The notes: a model not told the origin generated them from the letters alone. 64,000 nucleotides of DNA from Manduca sexta (GCF_014839805.1 NC_051134.1:14601170-14665169); one strand, 5' to 3'; counted from the first letter of the stretch, positions 35,120 through 49,944 are shown. A program made the numbers and translations.

Positions 35120-36147
35120 ATAACATTCGACATTTTGAGTTGTTCGTTTACGATCTGTGTGACCCTTACATTATCAGACTTATTATTAAAACGTAGCATA
35201 GATTCTCTGACGTTTCTTTTATAAATCCTTGATGTAATAAACAATACTTAAAGCAGCTCATGCTAATTATGAAATTATTACGTCTACTACTAAGTGCTAT
35301 CTAGTACTTACCGTTGGCCTTTTAAATTACTCGCATTTAAGTTTTACGTTACGAGGCAAACAAATTACGGCAAGAAAAGTTCCAATTAGTGAACGTCTTA
35401 TTTGTTTATTGCCGACAGAACTATCTCTAGGGCATTTGCAAATTGACGTTGTGAATGACGCAAAGGGTCAAAAAGGTTGGTTGTTGACGTCTTTAAGAAT
35501 AAATGCCTTTCACAAAACATATTCATCGAATATAATTTTTATCACTTAAACCTTTTAAAATGACGAATATAAATTTCGAAATGTGATTATTGCGTTTCAT
35601 CTAATGACTTTTTTGTTGCGGTCCTTAAGGGATTAATCTACCTTTTTAAAATTTTCTAAAATCCATTCAAATAAATGAAATTTACTCTTCTAATATTACT
35701 TTTATAAATGTTAATAAATTCTCATTTTACGTCACACTACTTTGTTTATGCTCTAAAGTAATTCTGTAATTATGTACAATTAAGAATAAATTACATGTTT
35801 AACTTTAAAAAATATGTAGTACTCGCAACATTTTCGTTCAGTTTGCGTCCACAGCATAATTGTAGGTCACCAAAGTTATGAGTTTCATGAACTTGACAAA
35901 CTCAGTATATCTCTTTACGACATCGTGTTTTGTTGCAGGCATTTCGCTGTATAAGGAGAGAATTCATCAAGCCACGCCGAAAACGTGAGTTACAAACGAT
36001 TCGTACGCCAAACAATTTGCCAGACATCAGTAGCGGAGGGACCAAAGTCTACTCCAAATTGCACCTTAATTTGTTTTCCTAAAATGTTTTTTTATCTGAT
36101 TTTTTTACTTACGCATTTTTTTTATTTTATTATTTAAGGAAAACTTA

Positions 36148-36515
36148 ATAATAAATAATAATATCAGCCCTGTATTATATACTGTCCCATTGTTGGGCAC
36201 GGGCCTCCTCTACTACTGAGAGGGATTAGGCCTTAGTCCACCACGCTGGCCTAGGGCGAGTTGGTAGACTTCACACACCCTCGGAAATTCCTGATAGAGA
36301 ATTTCCCAGGTATGCAGGTTTCCTCACGATGTTTTCCTTCACCGTTAAAGCAAGTGATAATTCGCAAAGAATACACACATTTTTTTTTTTTTTAGTAAAG
36401 TCAGAGGTGTGTGCCCTTGGGATTTGAACCTGCGGACATTCGTCTCGCAGTCCGTTCCACAACCAACTAGGCTATCGCCGCTTTCCAACTCACTTTCAAC
36501 TTCACTTTTCAACTC
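36148..36515 (-). mobile_element. Full-length tRNA-derived SINE with 12-bp target duplication
   Basis: On the minus strand a tRNA-like head has box A TAGCCTAGTTGG (36463-36474) and box B GGTTCAAATCC (36420-36430), then a body and an ATTATT-type tail. AAGGAAAACTTA at 36136-36147 is repeated at 36516-36527. This is the reference copy for the three other partial copies in the window. Short minus-strand ORFs across it are not genes. Confidence 0.92.
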
Positions 36516-36529
36516 AAGGAAAACTTACA

Positions 36530-39500
36530 GACTAATAACATAAATATCAAAGTGTATGTAACAAATATTTACCAAATTACAAGCGTTCACAAATATGACA
36601 TTGAAATAAACCATGCCTTGAATATGACCCAATCCGCCCCGTGATCTGGAGGGCTGTTGTAAACAAATAGTCGGAAGAAGTCCGTTGAGATATTTCGTTT
36701 TTTAAGGTTACGTGAAAAATTATTGTTCTGCGGAACAGTAACTGGTTCTGAGATCGTAGTATATTTAGAAGCGGTTTAATTTTAGTCACACATGATTGTT
36801 AAATTGAGATTTATAAGGGATTTCTACTTTTAGTTGTTATGAAAATCTATGGTATCGTGAAATTTTGCTGAAGTTCTCATAGGAGGTTAGCATGTAAATT
36901 TCTGAAAAAGTATATTATTACTTCATGTTACATTTATATAACAGAGTAGCGATTCATTGTATTAGTTTTACAATAATTCGTAGAAAAATCTTTACATAAA
37001 AATTCTGAGATTATGGAATTTAATACATTGTTTCGAATATTCTAAGACTAGAAAATTGAAGTAATACTTGTGAATTCATTGTTCATCTCACATGCTCACC
37101 TACCTGTTTCTTGTCTAATAATAATTTTCCTCCAAAAAGTTCCGGACTTGTCTGTTAACCTTGTTTACATCTGAGTACATACATAATAAATATTTCTTTA
37201 AATTCCTTATTCATTTGATGAAACTCGGTTCGATAACCTTCAAAGCCTTAAATGTACAGTTGGCAGCTAACACTTTCAATGTTTTTATTTTATTTATGTA
37301 TTACTATTATCCATACGATTTTTTTTTATTAATTTTTCAACATTATAAATTTTGTTCGAAATAGTACATTATGTGAGTAGTTTCTCCTTATTTTGTTGAT
37401 ACCTGTCGGAATAAATTTGTTTGATAATGGCGCAGGGGATTTCGGATTTCGAAAATCCTTTTATGCGTACACACAAAAGCATTTCCAGTGCAGAGCATGG
37501 CGCTGAGTGAATTACCACCTATCTGTCAAAGCTATACTGTGCGGCCAGCGCCGGCTCACTATAATGAAATGAGACTGCTGGCACTATCGATTTGTTTCAA
37601 ATATTTGCCTGCAATATCCGTCCATCTCTATTTTATCTTTGAGTAAATATACCAACCTTTATCTCTGAAATGTGAAGAAAACTAATCTTTAAGAACGGCT
37701 TTACGCGAGAGTGAGTTTGAGGAAACGTGATACATGACGTTTCAAGTTTTATGATCGTGTTTAAACAAGTCGTGCCTGTGAGTGATTTTAAAATTGTTAA
37801 AGTCAAACACGACTTGCTATAAACTATCCAGATTTTTTCACAAAGTTTTGGCCTGTACGGGGATAAATATTAAAATTAACTAGAACCATACGCGCGACAA
37901 AAACGGGAAGCGTAAAAAATATATTATGTACTTAATTTTATATTAAAATCTTATGAATTCCATACAAATCATTTTATATTATTTTAATTGCAATCTCACA
38001 TTTTGCTTGTGACATAAGTTTTCCTTTCTACAATATTTTTTTTTTTCTTAAAGTAACTCGTGAATTAGTACGTATTGTTTTTCGTTTCCAGAAGCTATAT
38101 TTAGAAAAAAATTAAATATATAAGGTTAATCTAGTCTGGGAATGTACCTACTCAGTACCACTTATTAACTTCTATACTTTTACCGGTTGATTATGCTAAA
38201 TTATAAATTACGATAATGTGGCATTAGAACGATAAAAAAATTCCGCGTCATATGCTATTACGAAATTCACAATAGAACTTTTATTTTGTTGAGTTATTTA
38301 TGAGGACAGGGGTTTTAAATAATAATTACTACGTAAGCCACGTTAAAGTTTTAATGCTAGATATCTTTGCAAACATTTTTTGTGTATGAGGAAGATTTAG
38401 GTCGACAAATATCAGTTTGTGTACATGACGGTACGAAAATGGCCGTCCAGAAGCATTACTGTGCACATGTGTACGTGATGTTTTATCTGGTTAAGTAAAT
38501 ATATTTTAATTATTTACAATTAGTAGCTGTTGCTTGCGACTTCATTCGCACAAAATAGAGAAAATAAAAAAATGTATAGGTTAATATACATTTCAACTTG
38601 ATACCTCTACGCGCTCTTGACAGTTATACGGACAAGAAAGAGTTCCTATACCCTGTAAAACCCTAACAAAGACCAAATTCAAATATGTTACTAGTATTGT
38701 AAACTTTTATTGTACTAAGTATTTAAAATAATTACAAGTTGAACAAGTTAATTTGAAAATAATTCAATAGGTATTACGGCATACAGACTGCCAATGTAAA
38801 ATATTAAACATTATTAAGTTAACAGATTAAATATTATTTATTTAAGATAGTTACCAACTTCAGGCATGGTCAAATAAAATGTTTATCTACATATTTTAAT
38901 GCTTTGACATAGAGTCCATAGCCACGTAATTGACAATCATTGTTTGCTGTTTCCTTTATGTCGTTGCTGGAACGAAATTAAAGAGCCATCTTTAGTATAC
39001 TGTAGTTTTCTATCACGAAGCGAAATAGATATCTGGATGGATGAATGTAGTTCGCGTTGTTGCTTTAATCTTCATCCTAGTTCAGCGCTTGGGGCGTTCA
39101 ACCACATTTTCTGTAACATCATTCCATTTCATCTAGGATATTTAGGCGCGCTGTTAACTTGTTGACGAGAAATGCTGATCGCCAAAGATGATTAAGCAAC
39201 TGATCTTTTATATTGGTGTAAGTTTCTTAGCAATGAGTTGACAGCGTTTATGCGGCGCCTTAATATATACCCACACTGTAAAAAGTTCTTCAGACACGAC
39301 TCAGCAGTATTACTAGTTAGTTATCACAAATACACATTAGTTATAACTTATACGGGACAAGTTCTTTCAACACCAAACGATTTTACTCTATTTACAATGC
39401 TAATATATTTCTTGCCATTAACCATCTATTGTTTCCAACAGTCCGTGCAGAAGTAATTCTCTTCGATGCCCATATTAATAGTAAGTCGGTAAAGTCGAGT

Positions 39501-42500
39501 TTTTGTTGCGAAAGTAAATTAAATGTTTTTTAGTACAGACGCGTTCATTCATAAAAGGTCAAAGGCCGGTGTTTTGAGTGTTACGCAGCGCAAGTCGATC
39601 CGTTTACACAGTATTAAAGTCTGTGTCGTAAAATAGTCGTAACGGGGCGAGAAAAGTTTGCGATAGACATATTTATGTTCACGGTCGTCTCGCTTTAAAA
39701 AAACGGCTCACATTCGGTTACAGTTAACTAGAAGATTTATTTTTGTTGATGACGGTCTCACACGAGTTTTTTTCTTTTTCTACAGAAACCTACGCCTACG
39801 GTTTAGTGCCAGTGACATCTAGTCACCTTGATTTATTTTTGTTTTGTAAATATTGTACACACGCGGATATATTCGAAAAATAATTATCATATAATGTATT
39901 ATTTATTTTGTAGGTAGTCTTGATCAGCCAAACAGGTCGGTAACGTTATTTAATATGTTAAGTAAATACGTGACATATTTAAAATAAAATATTTAAAGTC
40001 CAGAGTCGTATTTAAAATTTCACGTGGGTAAAATTTAAATACAATCGATAATTTGGCTTGCACCATGACATTTCATTGACAGATTAATTAGAGCCATAAT
40101 CGAAATGCCAGCAGTGAAAGCGTAAAATGTGTTAAATGCTCGCAATAGCATTGCACGTACTAGAGTTACGCATGTTAGTAAAATTTATACATACATTTAA
40201 CGTGGATTTGTTTATTACTGCTTGCAGAGAAAACACCTTGCGGTTCGCAGAACTTCGATAGAAAGCGATAATTCCATATCTATCGTAGGGTCGATCGAGA
40301 TGTTGTTACTCAGGACTTCACACACCTGCTAGTTACTAACACTCCGCCATTAGACCGTGCAGTTTTTCTATATTCATCCCTTATTTATAGTTTTTATTAC
40401 AAACTTATATAAAAACTTGCGTGTGTCGTACCCATTTACCGTTGATGAACCCTTATTGGGTATAACAAATGTTCATACTAGTTTTAATGTTATAAAAATC
40501 TTGCAGAAAAACATTCATCTATATCGGTTAGTTACGAAGCAATTTATTTCTTTAGTTTATTGTGCAGCCTTATTTTTGCTATCTAAGTTATGTGTAAAAA
40601 ACGTCGCGAAACAGAGATGATATTACTGGTATTAAACTTTTCAAAATGTACAATAACTTAGTTAAAACTAGCTCCATTTATTTCAGTGTTCATGTATGCT
40701 TTAAAAATCAATATTGGATTTTGTGGTTTCCTTACTCTCAAAAGATTCAGTAAAATAAAAATACAAACAGAAAAAGATAATAGTGATAATAAGAAAATAC
40801 ATTGAAGTGTACAGCTACCACAAATTCAAAAGACGGCGGCACCGTTGAAAATTATTTTAATAACCGTGCATTAATTATTATTGCCTTGGCATTTCCAGCA
40901 AAACCATACAAAACGTATCAAGGGTCGGTGAAAGGGCTTTTATGAAGAATGTTAAAAACGCCCTTCGGTGGCATTCGTATGTTAAACAAACTTGACCTAA
41001 TAGGTGAACTTGACGGACCGAAACATGACCCCATTCAGGGGTCAGACTGGGGCACTTGTCCCCCTTTTTATTTAAAATTTGCAAATATTTATTATTCTCT
41101 TCTTTGTCTGTCGATAAGACAAACATAGAACGCGATATTGTAAAAACTTAATCCAAAATGGTCTAGTAGCATTGATAAGTGATAAGCTTTTATCAATCGC
41201 AAACACTTTGTCGGACGAAAGATAACAGATTCATTCTCTTATTATGTAATTAAAAACCTAAAACCACTCGATCTTGCAAAATTTCAAGCACAAAGCCTGC
41301 GACATTGTCATTATTAACCTATATATCGTACTAATTCTTCTCTCAACACCAACTAATGACCCCCTACTCTATATAACCTGACTACACCCACTGCCCGAAA
41401 TACTTGCCTAAAGTCGGAGACCTTCGGAAAACTTTTTGTTTCAACTATGTTGCTTTGTGCTCTTTGTTTGGACGTCTGGTTTTTGTTTTATTTAGTTATA
41501 GTAACAGCGGTGACGTTTTACAATTTTTATATATTTTTTAAACAAAACAATCGAATAAAAAGAGATTATATTATTACACCTTCTGCGTAACTGTGGAAGT
41601 AATTCCCAATAAATCTGGTTGTAAATACCTAGTCTAGTCAGCGTCAATTAGTAGCTTATAGGTATGATTAATCGGAAACCGTTTTACGAAATATCTACGT
41701 CAATTGTTAAAATTGATATATTATTAAATTTAACCAATGTAATTAAATGCAAATGTAAGCATGTAAGGCACATGCTTACCTTTACAATTTTATTTTTGTA
41801 AGTCAAATTCCTAAAGTTAAGTAATTATTCAAATATTTATTTAAAATAGACTCAACAACGAACGTTTATTCTTACAAAACAGATATAATTTGCTTCGCAA
41901 CAATACGTGTTGATAAATAATCGTAATATAAATAAAAAATACTGGTTGTGTATCTTAATTGTGCCGCGATAACACTTGTTTACAATAGCGATAATGCTGC
42001 TCACATTAAGACCTGACCATCTCACTTTAATTTTGCTTCATCCCTTTCAATATAGCCGATATCACGTAACAACCCTAAAATACGAGGGGACATTTACAAT
42101 TCAATAAGTGTTTCATTCGTGGGATATTGCATCCGGGAATTTTCTTGCTCTGTTTATTCCAATTTGCTTTAATTTACGTCGGTCTTTCCGTTATTAGATG
42201 GCATTTTTATTGTGTGGAATTGCTTTTATTCTGCGCTCGTCTAGCCTTAATATCTTCAGATAATAGTCATGTGTTCTGCTGTGTTATGATTATAGATGTG
42301 TATAGTGGTATTAAAAATAATGCCAAACGTTTATATTTGTAGAATTTTTAGAGGACGATTGTTTTTACTAGATGTAGTTAAGGGACTCTCCGCTTAGGCC
42401 TAATAGTTTCTGGAGTCACTGCTGAGCCCTGTACCCAAGGTCAACGATGCTAATACTAAATAGTACATACTTAATATGTATCAAAGATAATTTTCTTAAC

Positions 42501-42560
42501 ATTTTTAATTATTCTTTAAGTTGATCACGGCGTTGTAAATGCCCGCTACACTAAATTTGA
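36530..42560. other. Intergenic, AT-rich
   Basis: No coding gene supported. A degraded relative of family C may lie at about 38,526-38,560. AAAGGTCAAAGGCC near 39,556 resembles a DR1 nuclear-receptor site. Confidence 0.45.
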
Positions 42561-42584
42561 TTTGCCGTACAATACAATGAAGTT

Positions 42585-42720
42585 ACGGTTTGCGCGGTTG
42601 TCGCGCCAGGGGCGGCGGGGGCAGCGGCGCAGGTCAATGACGTCCCTCGTCTGGGGCCCGCAGCCCCCGGCCTCCGCCCCGCGCCCGTCTGAACCAGTTC
42701 CCCGCAGCCTGTAGCTTACC
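42585..42720. promoter_or_regulatory. CpG island with ecdysone-response-like IR1
   Basis: Among the most GC-rich non-coding stretches in the window. AGGTCAATGACGT at 42631-42643 matches the EcR/USP inverted-repeat consensus RGKTCANTGAMCY at 12 of 13 positions. The word GCGGCGCAGGTCA recurs at 50,020-50,032. A regulatory role is inferred. Confidence 0.35.
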
Positions 42721-45060
42721 GTCATCTCTATCTGGTTTATGCGGAGTAGTTACTTGCTTACCTGTCCGACGTTCCAGTTAGCTTACACTTTGCGGCTGCT
42801 TAACATTACTGCCCGTGAATGCAAGCCGGGAGAAAGACACCGGCCCATATATGCGGAGTGTCTCGGTAAATATTTAAACAAATGTGGTAATCTTTGCTTT
42901 GTGTGAGTAACCTTTGCCTCTCGCTAACTGTACGACAATCGCCGACACAAACGATCATTTTGGCCGTCGTCATTGATACGGCGAGAAGCGAGGAGCTGTC
43001 AAAAATCAACGCGGCTCGACCGGGTGGCGCAACAATCGCTTTCGCAAACCGTTTCGTAACATCCAATGCCGAAAATAGTCGAAAGTTACTTCATGTTTTT
43101 TGTCCTCACGCACGTCTCGCTTTCCGGTCAGTTTGAGAGAAACATTTTGACGGTTTTTATTTGTGATATATTTTAACACGTGTAAGGTACAGTTGGATCA
43201 AGTGACAACTTATGTTGTTTATTTTTATTAGAGTTTGTTCCCTGAACATGTACGGTACTCAGTTCTACAAACAATGCATTATTCTACACATTTGTCTATT
43301 AACAATAATGTATAAAGGTAATTTTCGTCTACACTACCATCCTTTATTATGTATGCAAGAACAATACAGCAACATACTGTACATGAATATGAAGTCGGGT
43401 TACAAATTACGTTATTATTTTAAAATGCTTGGTACTTAAAAAGTTTGAGGTAAGAGTACATTTCCGTCGATTATAAAGGTGTTCCGTCGTCTGAAAGGAT
43501 CAGAAAACGAAATGCGGTGTTCCGGTTGGGTTCCTCCCAAATGATATGTCGCGCAACTAAAAGCCGTGCAGTGAACTCTCATTGTTTTGCAACGTCATTA
43601 TGTTCTGAAGATGTTCTGTATAATATATACGTGACGTATAAGTAAATACGTACATGCCAATTTCGCAATACAAGTGTTTACTAGGCTGGAAATTGTAAAA
43701 ATTCGTGATTTAATATTTATGTTTAGTATAACGTGTGAAATATTAAAGTTGAATAGTGTTTCGAAAATATTATATAAGCATAATTGTAGTGAAAAAATAT
43801 ATATTTTTATTTTCAGTAAAAAATAGAATGTTCTTATTATTAAATACGTATAATGCAATATTATCTTCTCACTTATGATTTATTACTATCTTTAATACGT
43901 TGATATCTCAAAATGTTCTATGCGAATAACCCCTGGGCAACAGTAAATATCTACCACAGCTCTGACAGCATTAAGACCTCGTTAAAGCAGATCTTAGGGA
44001 GTCTTGGAAAGAAATTATATACGAGTTAACGCAGGGATGAGAACCAGCTTCATCGCACTAACAGTAACCCTGTCCATAACGTGGGAGTGTTTTTTGCGAA
44101 GCCGTTTTCTCCGCATTCCTCCCACGTCGTGGTACAGTGAAGTGGCTAACGGAACTCTTTGGTAATTACTCATTATATGTTGTTTTGTTTTCTAATTAAC
44201 CTTCGAGATTATTATATTGCGCCATTATGTTGGATCGAATTAGTATTCATTTTAACTTTGTTTTGTTATTAACTTTTTTTTTGATAATATTAATATATTT
44301 TCCTGGCATACTGTAATATTATAACACTTATGTATTTCGTCTCGTGGATTAATAATGACAAGTCGAGGCTTGAAAGGCAATAATATCTGAGCGCCAATGT
44401 GTAATTTTGAGTGGAGTGCTTTAAAGTTTTGATTGTAATATGAAAATTCATAACAATTCCACTTTTTACTTTATAATGATATAGTCTAACGTTATTAAAA
44501 TTGTTCTTGACAAAATGTAGATCAAATGACGCAGAAAAAGTCGAAGTGATATACATTATTCAGTCCCACAACTCCCAGATCCGAGGAAAATATTGATGTA
44601 TCATGCAAATATTTGTCCTGTTATGGTAATCGAACCTGTTCATCTATTATTATTTTTCAAAACACATACTATAACATCGATTTGTGTAAACATACAATTT
44701 AAAAAGAAGTTGAAATGCCACACGAGTAAAAGGTAACACGACTAACAAAGAAACCCAGTTTCAATATTATTGCCTTCCGAAACCGACTTTCTGATTACTA
44801 CCCTAGCGTTTTTAAACTCATGACATCAATTGGTGATAAACACCGTGAATTTGCCCATTTCGCTTACATTTCTAATTTCTAATTGCTAGAGGTACTGGGA
44901 GGAAATAATTATAAGGATAATAGAGAAATTTCATGATTCCTGAGAGGGTTGTGCAGTCATATAAAAAATTAAATTAATTTATTCCTTATTTCACGAGCCT
45001 ATAAATGAACTGCTCTAAACTTTTTTTGTTTTTTTTCTTCTTACTTTATCATGTACTTGT
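42720..45060. other. Intergenic
   Basis: 42,900-43,140 is moderately GC-rich with overlapping ORFs on both strands that resemble no recognised family; the rest is AT-rich and featureless. Confidence 0.45.
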
Positions 45061-45064
45061 AGTC

Positions 45065-45218
45065 TTTACCCTACACTGATTGAAAAGAGCAACACCAGAG
45101 TTTCTTGCCCGTTCTTCTCTGGTGAAAACTGCTTTCCGAACTGGTGGTAGAGTTAATATTGACGGAATCTAAATAATGGATAACATTTTACAGATTCAAA
45201 TAAATCATTTCATTTCAA
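45065..45218 (+). mobile_element. Non-LTR retrotransposon 3'-end fragment
   Basis: CAGAGTTTCTTGCCCGTTCT, GAACTGGTGGTAGAGTTAAT and TTGACGGAATCTAAATAATG, ending in AAATAAATCATTTCATTTC, form a well-known moth interspersed repeat whose end looks like a retroelement 3' UTR with a short tail repeat. Confidence 0.7.
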
Positions 45219-45430
45219 TTATGGGGTCAAATATTTTGATTACCATGGCCTACTGCCCATCGTGGCGTCTGTTATGGAGATATGAGGCGCGCATGATATA
45301 TAATTATTGATGACTTTATTGTTGCTTATAGGAGTCAGTTTATAACGGTTCGTAACTATTATTTTTTCATAAATGGGGTCAATATATGGCTATTCAAGAT
45401 TATAGTTGATACAGTTGACTAGTTTCTGTA

Positions 45431-45665
45431 TAATTGAATATGCTATTTCAAAAAGGGCACATGTCTGAAAATGAAAATATTTCAGGAAATGGAGAAGCTT
45501 TATTATTCTAAGGTATTGTAAAATTTAGTTATTTTATTTTTGGGTTACAATTTGGGTTCAATTAGTAATAAAAAATTACAGATTTTTGTATTTGGTATTA
45601 TATATACATTTCTAGATATTTTATATTTATGAGATTTGCCCTTTTCGAAATTGCATATTCAATTG
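45431..45665. mobile_element. 235-bp MITE with TA target duplication
   Basis: Terminal inverted repeats 45431-45459 and 45637-45665 match at about 25 of 29 positions (core AATTGAATATGC and AAAAGGGCA). Both ends are flanked by TA, as expected for Tc1/mariner-type insertion. The interior is AT-rich and non-coding. Confidence 0.8.
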
Positions 45666-46379
45666 TAATATAGATAATAATAATGAATTGCCAAAATTTA
45701 TCAATCCGTTCTTCGTAGTCATTCAAGCGTAGGATAAAAAATAATAATAATCACTGGTCATTATTTTTATATCGTCATCATTACTATCGATTTTACTTTT
45801 ACAATCTTTGAGTGACGTTTGCATACGTAGATACTAATTACCTGATATTATTTTTTATTATTATGGTTATAGTGTACATAATCACATACCAAATTCTGGG
45901 TTAGTCATTATTCTGAGAAAAATTCAGTATATATTTTAATGTCATTCATTTATTCAGTTTGATCGTTTTTCTTTGACATTTGAAAAAGTGTATTTTTTCC
46001 CTGGCGATCCTATTAGCAAAAATAAATTGGACTGTATATTTTTCACCATACGATACATAATTTAATAGTAATAAGCAACTAACATTCGTAGAAAACGCGT
46101 TTAAAATAATGCTCGACGTCTTTCACGGAGCATTCATCATCAATCACACCATTGTCTGTTTAATCTCGGATTATAGTCAGATCATCTTCGCGCGGTAATG
46201 AGTTCATATCCCACCCACATTGCGCCTCCGCACTCAAATCGTTATATCAATTAGTTGCAACTACCTTCGAATGAGAAATATCTTCTAATAGCTGTCGCGT
46301 TTGTCGATGCAGGTGGCAGTGGGTAGATTTGCAAATTTTAACAGTGATGTGTTAGGATGTTAACAACACGTTTATATTA

Positions 46380-46384
<5 letters not shown>

Positions 46385-46436
<52 letters not shown>
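46385..46436. repeat. (AT)26 microsatellite
   Basis: 52 bp of uninterrupted AT dinucleotides, followed at about 46,450 by a short ATCTAT repeat. Confidence 0.97.
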
Positions 46437-46439
<3 letters not shown>

Positions 46440-46440
<1 letters not shown>

Positions 46441-47525
46441 CTGGTTTAATATCTATATCTATATCTAATAGAATATAAATTCTAACCGATTTATTTTTAA
46501 TAATAGTATAGACGTCAGAGTGAGCCTTTTTAGATCGCTTTGTAACACGACTCATCGGAGAGAACTAGTATGACTCGACTCTACTATGTTTATTAACTTT
46601 CCAGAATGTAAAGACTGATTGCAATGTTTGTCTCAACTAGAAATAAAAATGGAGGACCCATGGCTAATTCTGTTGCTGTTATTAAAACAAACCGCTTCAA
46701 AACACTAAAATCGATCTGACTATATTGTGTATAAGAAATATCATTTTGTTTGGTGTTGATAACTAATGACTAACGCCAGTCGGCAAACGAGTTAAGTTGA
46801 TTAATAAAATTTCCGAGATATTGTTAAGTAAAGTTCAAGGTCCGAGCGGGTTCGGTCGTGTTCGGGCTCGCAGTCTGTTGTTTGGTGTTTATTCATAAAC
46901 TATTTGCATTTTTATACTCCAACCTCCTGCCCTCTTTCTTCTAGAATTTTCTATTGTGATAAGAAAATTTGCTGTACTCTATAATGTAACCACATTCGTG
47001 GAAATAAATGTCAATTCATTCACTAAAACGACCGTATCGCTCGACAAATAACTTAAATAAATAACGTTTCCAATCATTTAGTTTATTTGCTAATAGTTTG
47101 ACCAAGTACGTACCTACAACAGTGGTATAAAACATCTATATTTCCAAGTGTAATTAACAAACACGATCAAGTAGTAGACTCGTATAAAAATGTTACTCAT
47201 ATTGTTAGTAAATATTAACGTTAACGCGGAAGGTTACGTGACACGTTACTACAACGTTAACGTTAACGGTATTCTAGCATTTCCAATCGCTGCACCACGT
47301 GATGGCACCTATTTACCGACGACACGACTTTGCAGTTGCTTATTAAACGTTTTTTACTTCCCTATTAATATGCTTAACAAACGACATTAATTTTACTTAC
47401 TAAGCAACTGCAGATAGAGTCGAATGATGAGTGGTCTTAGATTTGTCTTTATTTATATATCTTTTGATAGATTGCATCACAAAAAATGTATTGTACCAAG
47501 CTCTGCGGATTATGATTTATACGCG
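46440..47525. other. Intergenic, AT-rich
   Basis: Nothing recognised beyond AACGTTAACG-type words at 47,217-47,268. Confidence 0.45.
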
Positions 47526-47772
47526 CGCGGCAAAGTGACCCCACTGCACCTGACGGTAAGTGGAGTTGGGAGGAAGGTCCAATAGAATGAGGACTGGCGA
47601 AAAATGTTTACCCCTCAACAGTCAACACAATTATGCCGGCCTGTTGGAACTGGATATACACAGGCTCATCCCGGAACGCGACACACTTACGTGGGCCACT
47701 ATAGCGGATTTTAACATCTGCGGTGGTCGCTATCAGGGTGCATATAAAATATATCTTACCACCAGCAAATAT
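47525..47772 (+). mobile_element. Repeat family B copy
   Basis: Diverged copy of the 21.3-kb repeat: CACCTGACGGTAAGTGGAGT, AATTATGCCGGCCTGTTGGA, ATATACACAGGCTCATCCCG and GAACGCGACACACTT are shared. Confidence 0.72.
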
Positions 47773-47774
47773 GT

Positions 47775-49940
47775 ACTAGATCATCGTTAATTGGTGATGA
47801 AGACATAATAAAAAGGAGTTCGGATTTAAGATTTTTAAATAAAAAGAATATAAAATGTATGTAGGCCGTTTTTTGACATTTTACTATAATTTACAAAGAA
47901 ATACCTAATTTGCATTAAACGTTGATAACATTTTCATTGTGTTGAAATAGGCTAATTAGCTAAATCAGTTGTCAGATAATATTTCGTATTAGTTAACCCT
48001 AATACAGCAGCGCATAATCATCCTTCAAATACTTCACCTTTGATAAGATTTTGATGGAACTTATAGATATACATATATACTTGGCGCATAGAAGCACTAG
48101 TCCTTGATTAGAATAGTTACTCGAAGATAACATCAGTTATACAAGAAACTAAAACTTATACGTATGATCCAGGAAGTGACTTATCCAAATGTATTATATT
48201 AATTCTTATGCAACATTCATGAATATATTGTGGCAAATTTAATATTTATATATTGTAATGATGTATTTAAGTACATTTTAATGAGCTTATTAAAATACAA
48301 CTGTTTTTAGTACTTTTAAGTTATTGTTTTTATAATATTTTGTTGTACAACATTTTTATATTGTAATAATTGGCTTGAATGTATTAATTTTACTGTTATA
48401 CCCAGACAGTATGATGGTATATACCTGGTTGGTTATATATTTTTTGTGACACTACACTTGGAACTTCTGAAACAATTTTAATAAAATGAGGCATTGTTTA
48501 TATAACACCTCAGGAAGCTAAGAGTGTATATTGGACACACAAAAATCAAAACTAAGGATAATTTACAAAAGAATAGACTAAAATTATTCTACTAGCGCCA
48601 TCTTCCAAAAACGAGTATTAATTAACGGTCACGCTCTTGGTTACCGGTACCCAAGAAGTCATAATATTAAGAGTTCCTATAGTTTTACGAAATACTCAGT
48701 TTTTATTTTTTTATTGTAGCAACAAAGCAATAAAGAGATCTACAAAATACGAAGTCAAAGTTATGCAATTTTTTCGATGTCGGTTCTTATTTATTATGTA
48801 TTCGTCATGCCACTATGTAATATAAACTATGTAATGTATTCCATTTTATTTAAAACCATTTTAATAAAACTGTGCCGTAAATACTGGGAATAAAACAATA
48901 TATAAATAATATAAGTACTCAGTACAATGACTAATAAATTGCACATTTAACGTCAGTAAAAGGAATGATGAATTACTTATATTCCCACTTAATTTTTCCC
49001 TAAACATACTCGAAACAACTAAATAAATTACGAAGTATACGATAAAGCAATTAATAAACGTGAGGTATATTTAAGCTGTAGATTTTCGTACGCATAGCAC
49101 ATTATGTTGGCGGATCTGGCGGATAGGGTCAACGGTTTTCCTTGGCGGGGTGTTCACCTCCATCAACCTCATTTACTCCCAACTGTACGATACGATCATG
49201 GCAAAAAAATCCACGTATTTGCTTGACAATTATTTGTCACAGTGACTGTGTGTTCTGCCGTCTACAATTTACAATCCAGTTGTCATTGCGGAGTTTTAAT
49301 AGATTTGATGTCGACGATTAAAATTGCAAAAGCCGAGTACTGCGGAGTCGTCGTTCTCGTGTTTACTCAGGAAAATTGACGTTTTGGATACGGTGACCTG
49401 GCATAACGCGCGTCAAACTAAACAGGCCACGTGTGGTGGAGTGATGACACACCTGTTTGGTAAACTTCGCACTTGTTTACAACATCCCCCGTCGAGCACT
49501 CTCTGTGCTGATCAATACATCGATTCTCATATTCTTCTTCTTAGTACGCTAATGTATTCACAACATCGCTGAATTCTATTAGGATCACCTTGATAGTTTG
49601 TTGATATTTTGTGACCCGAGCGGATTAATATATTATCGAGATCGTTCGCAAGAAAGACGAGTTTTTGCACTTTTGCCGAGTTGAATACCTTGAGTTCGCC
49701 AATTCCGCCAAGAGAGGTCAGGCAATGACAGAAGATACTACTCATTACAATCAATAAATTAAGTATACGAATACGATACTTTACATGAAACATGATAATT
49801 GAGTGTAAACGTTTTCAGCAGGTTTAGCATAACAAATACAGTGTGAGTCATTGAACGATTAACATTAGGTACATATAAATATAATCGGCTATAGGATGCG
49901 TGTTTGAAGTATTCGTATTTCGTATCGAGTAAAGAGCAAA
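47775..49940. other. Intergenic, AT-rich
   Basis: No gene supported. Confidence 0.45.
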
Positions 49941-49944
49941 TAGT

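Noticed and set aside
42806..43066. 86-residue minus-strand ORF as a gene
   Set aside because: The opposite strand is equally open, no domain is seen and no splice partners are evident.
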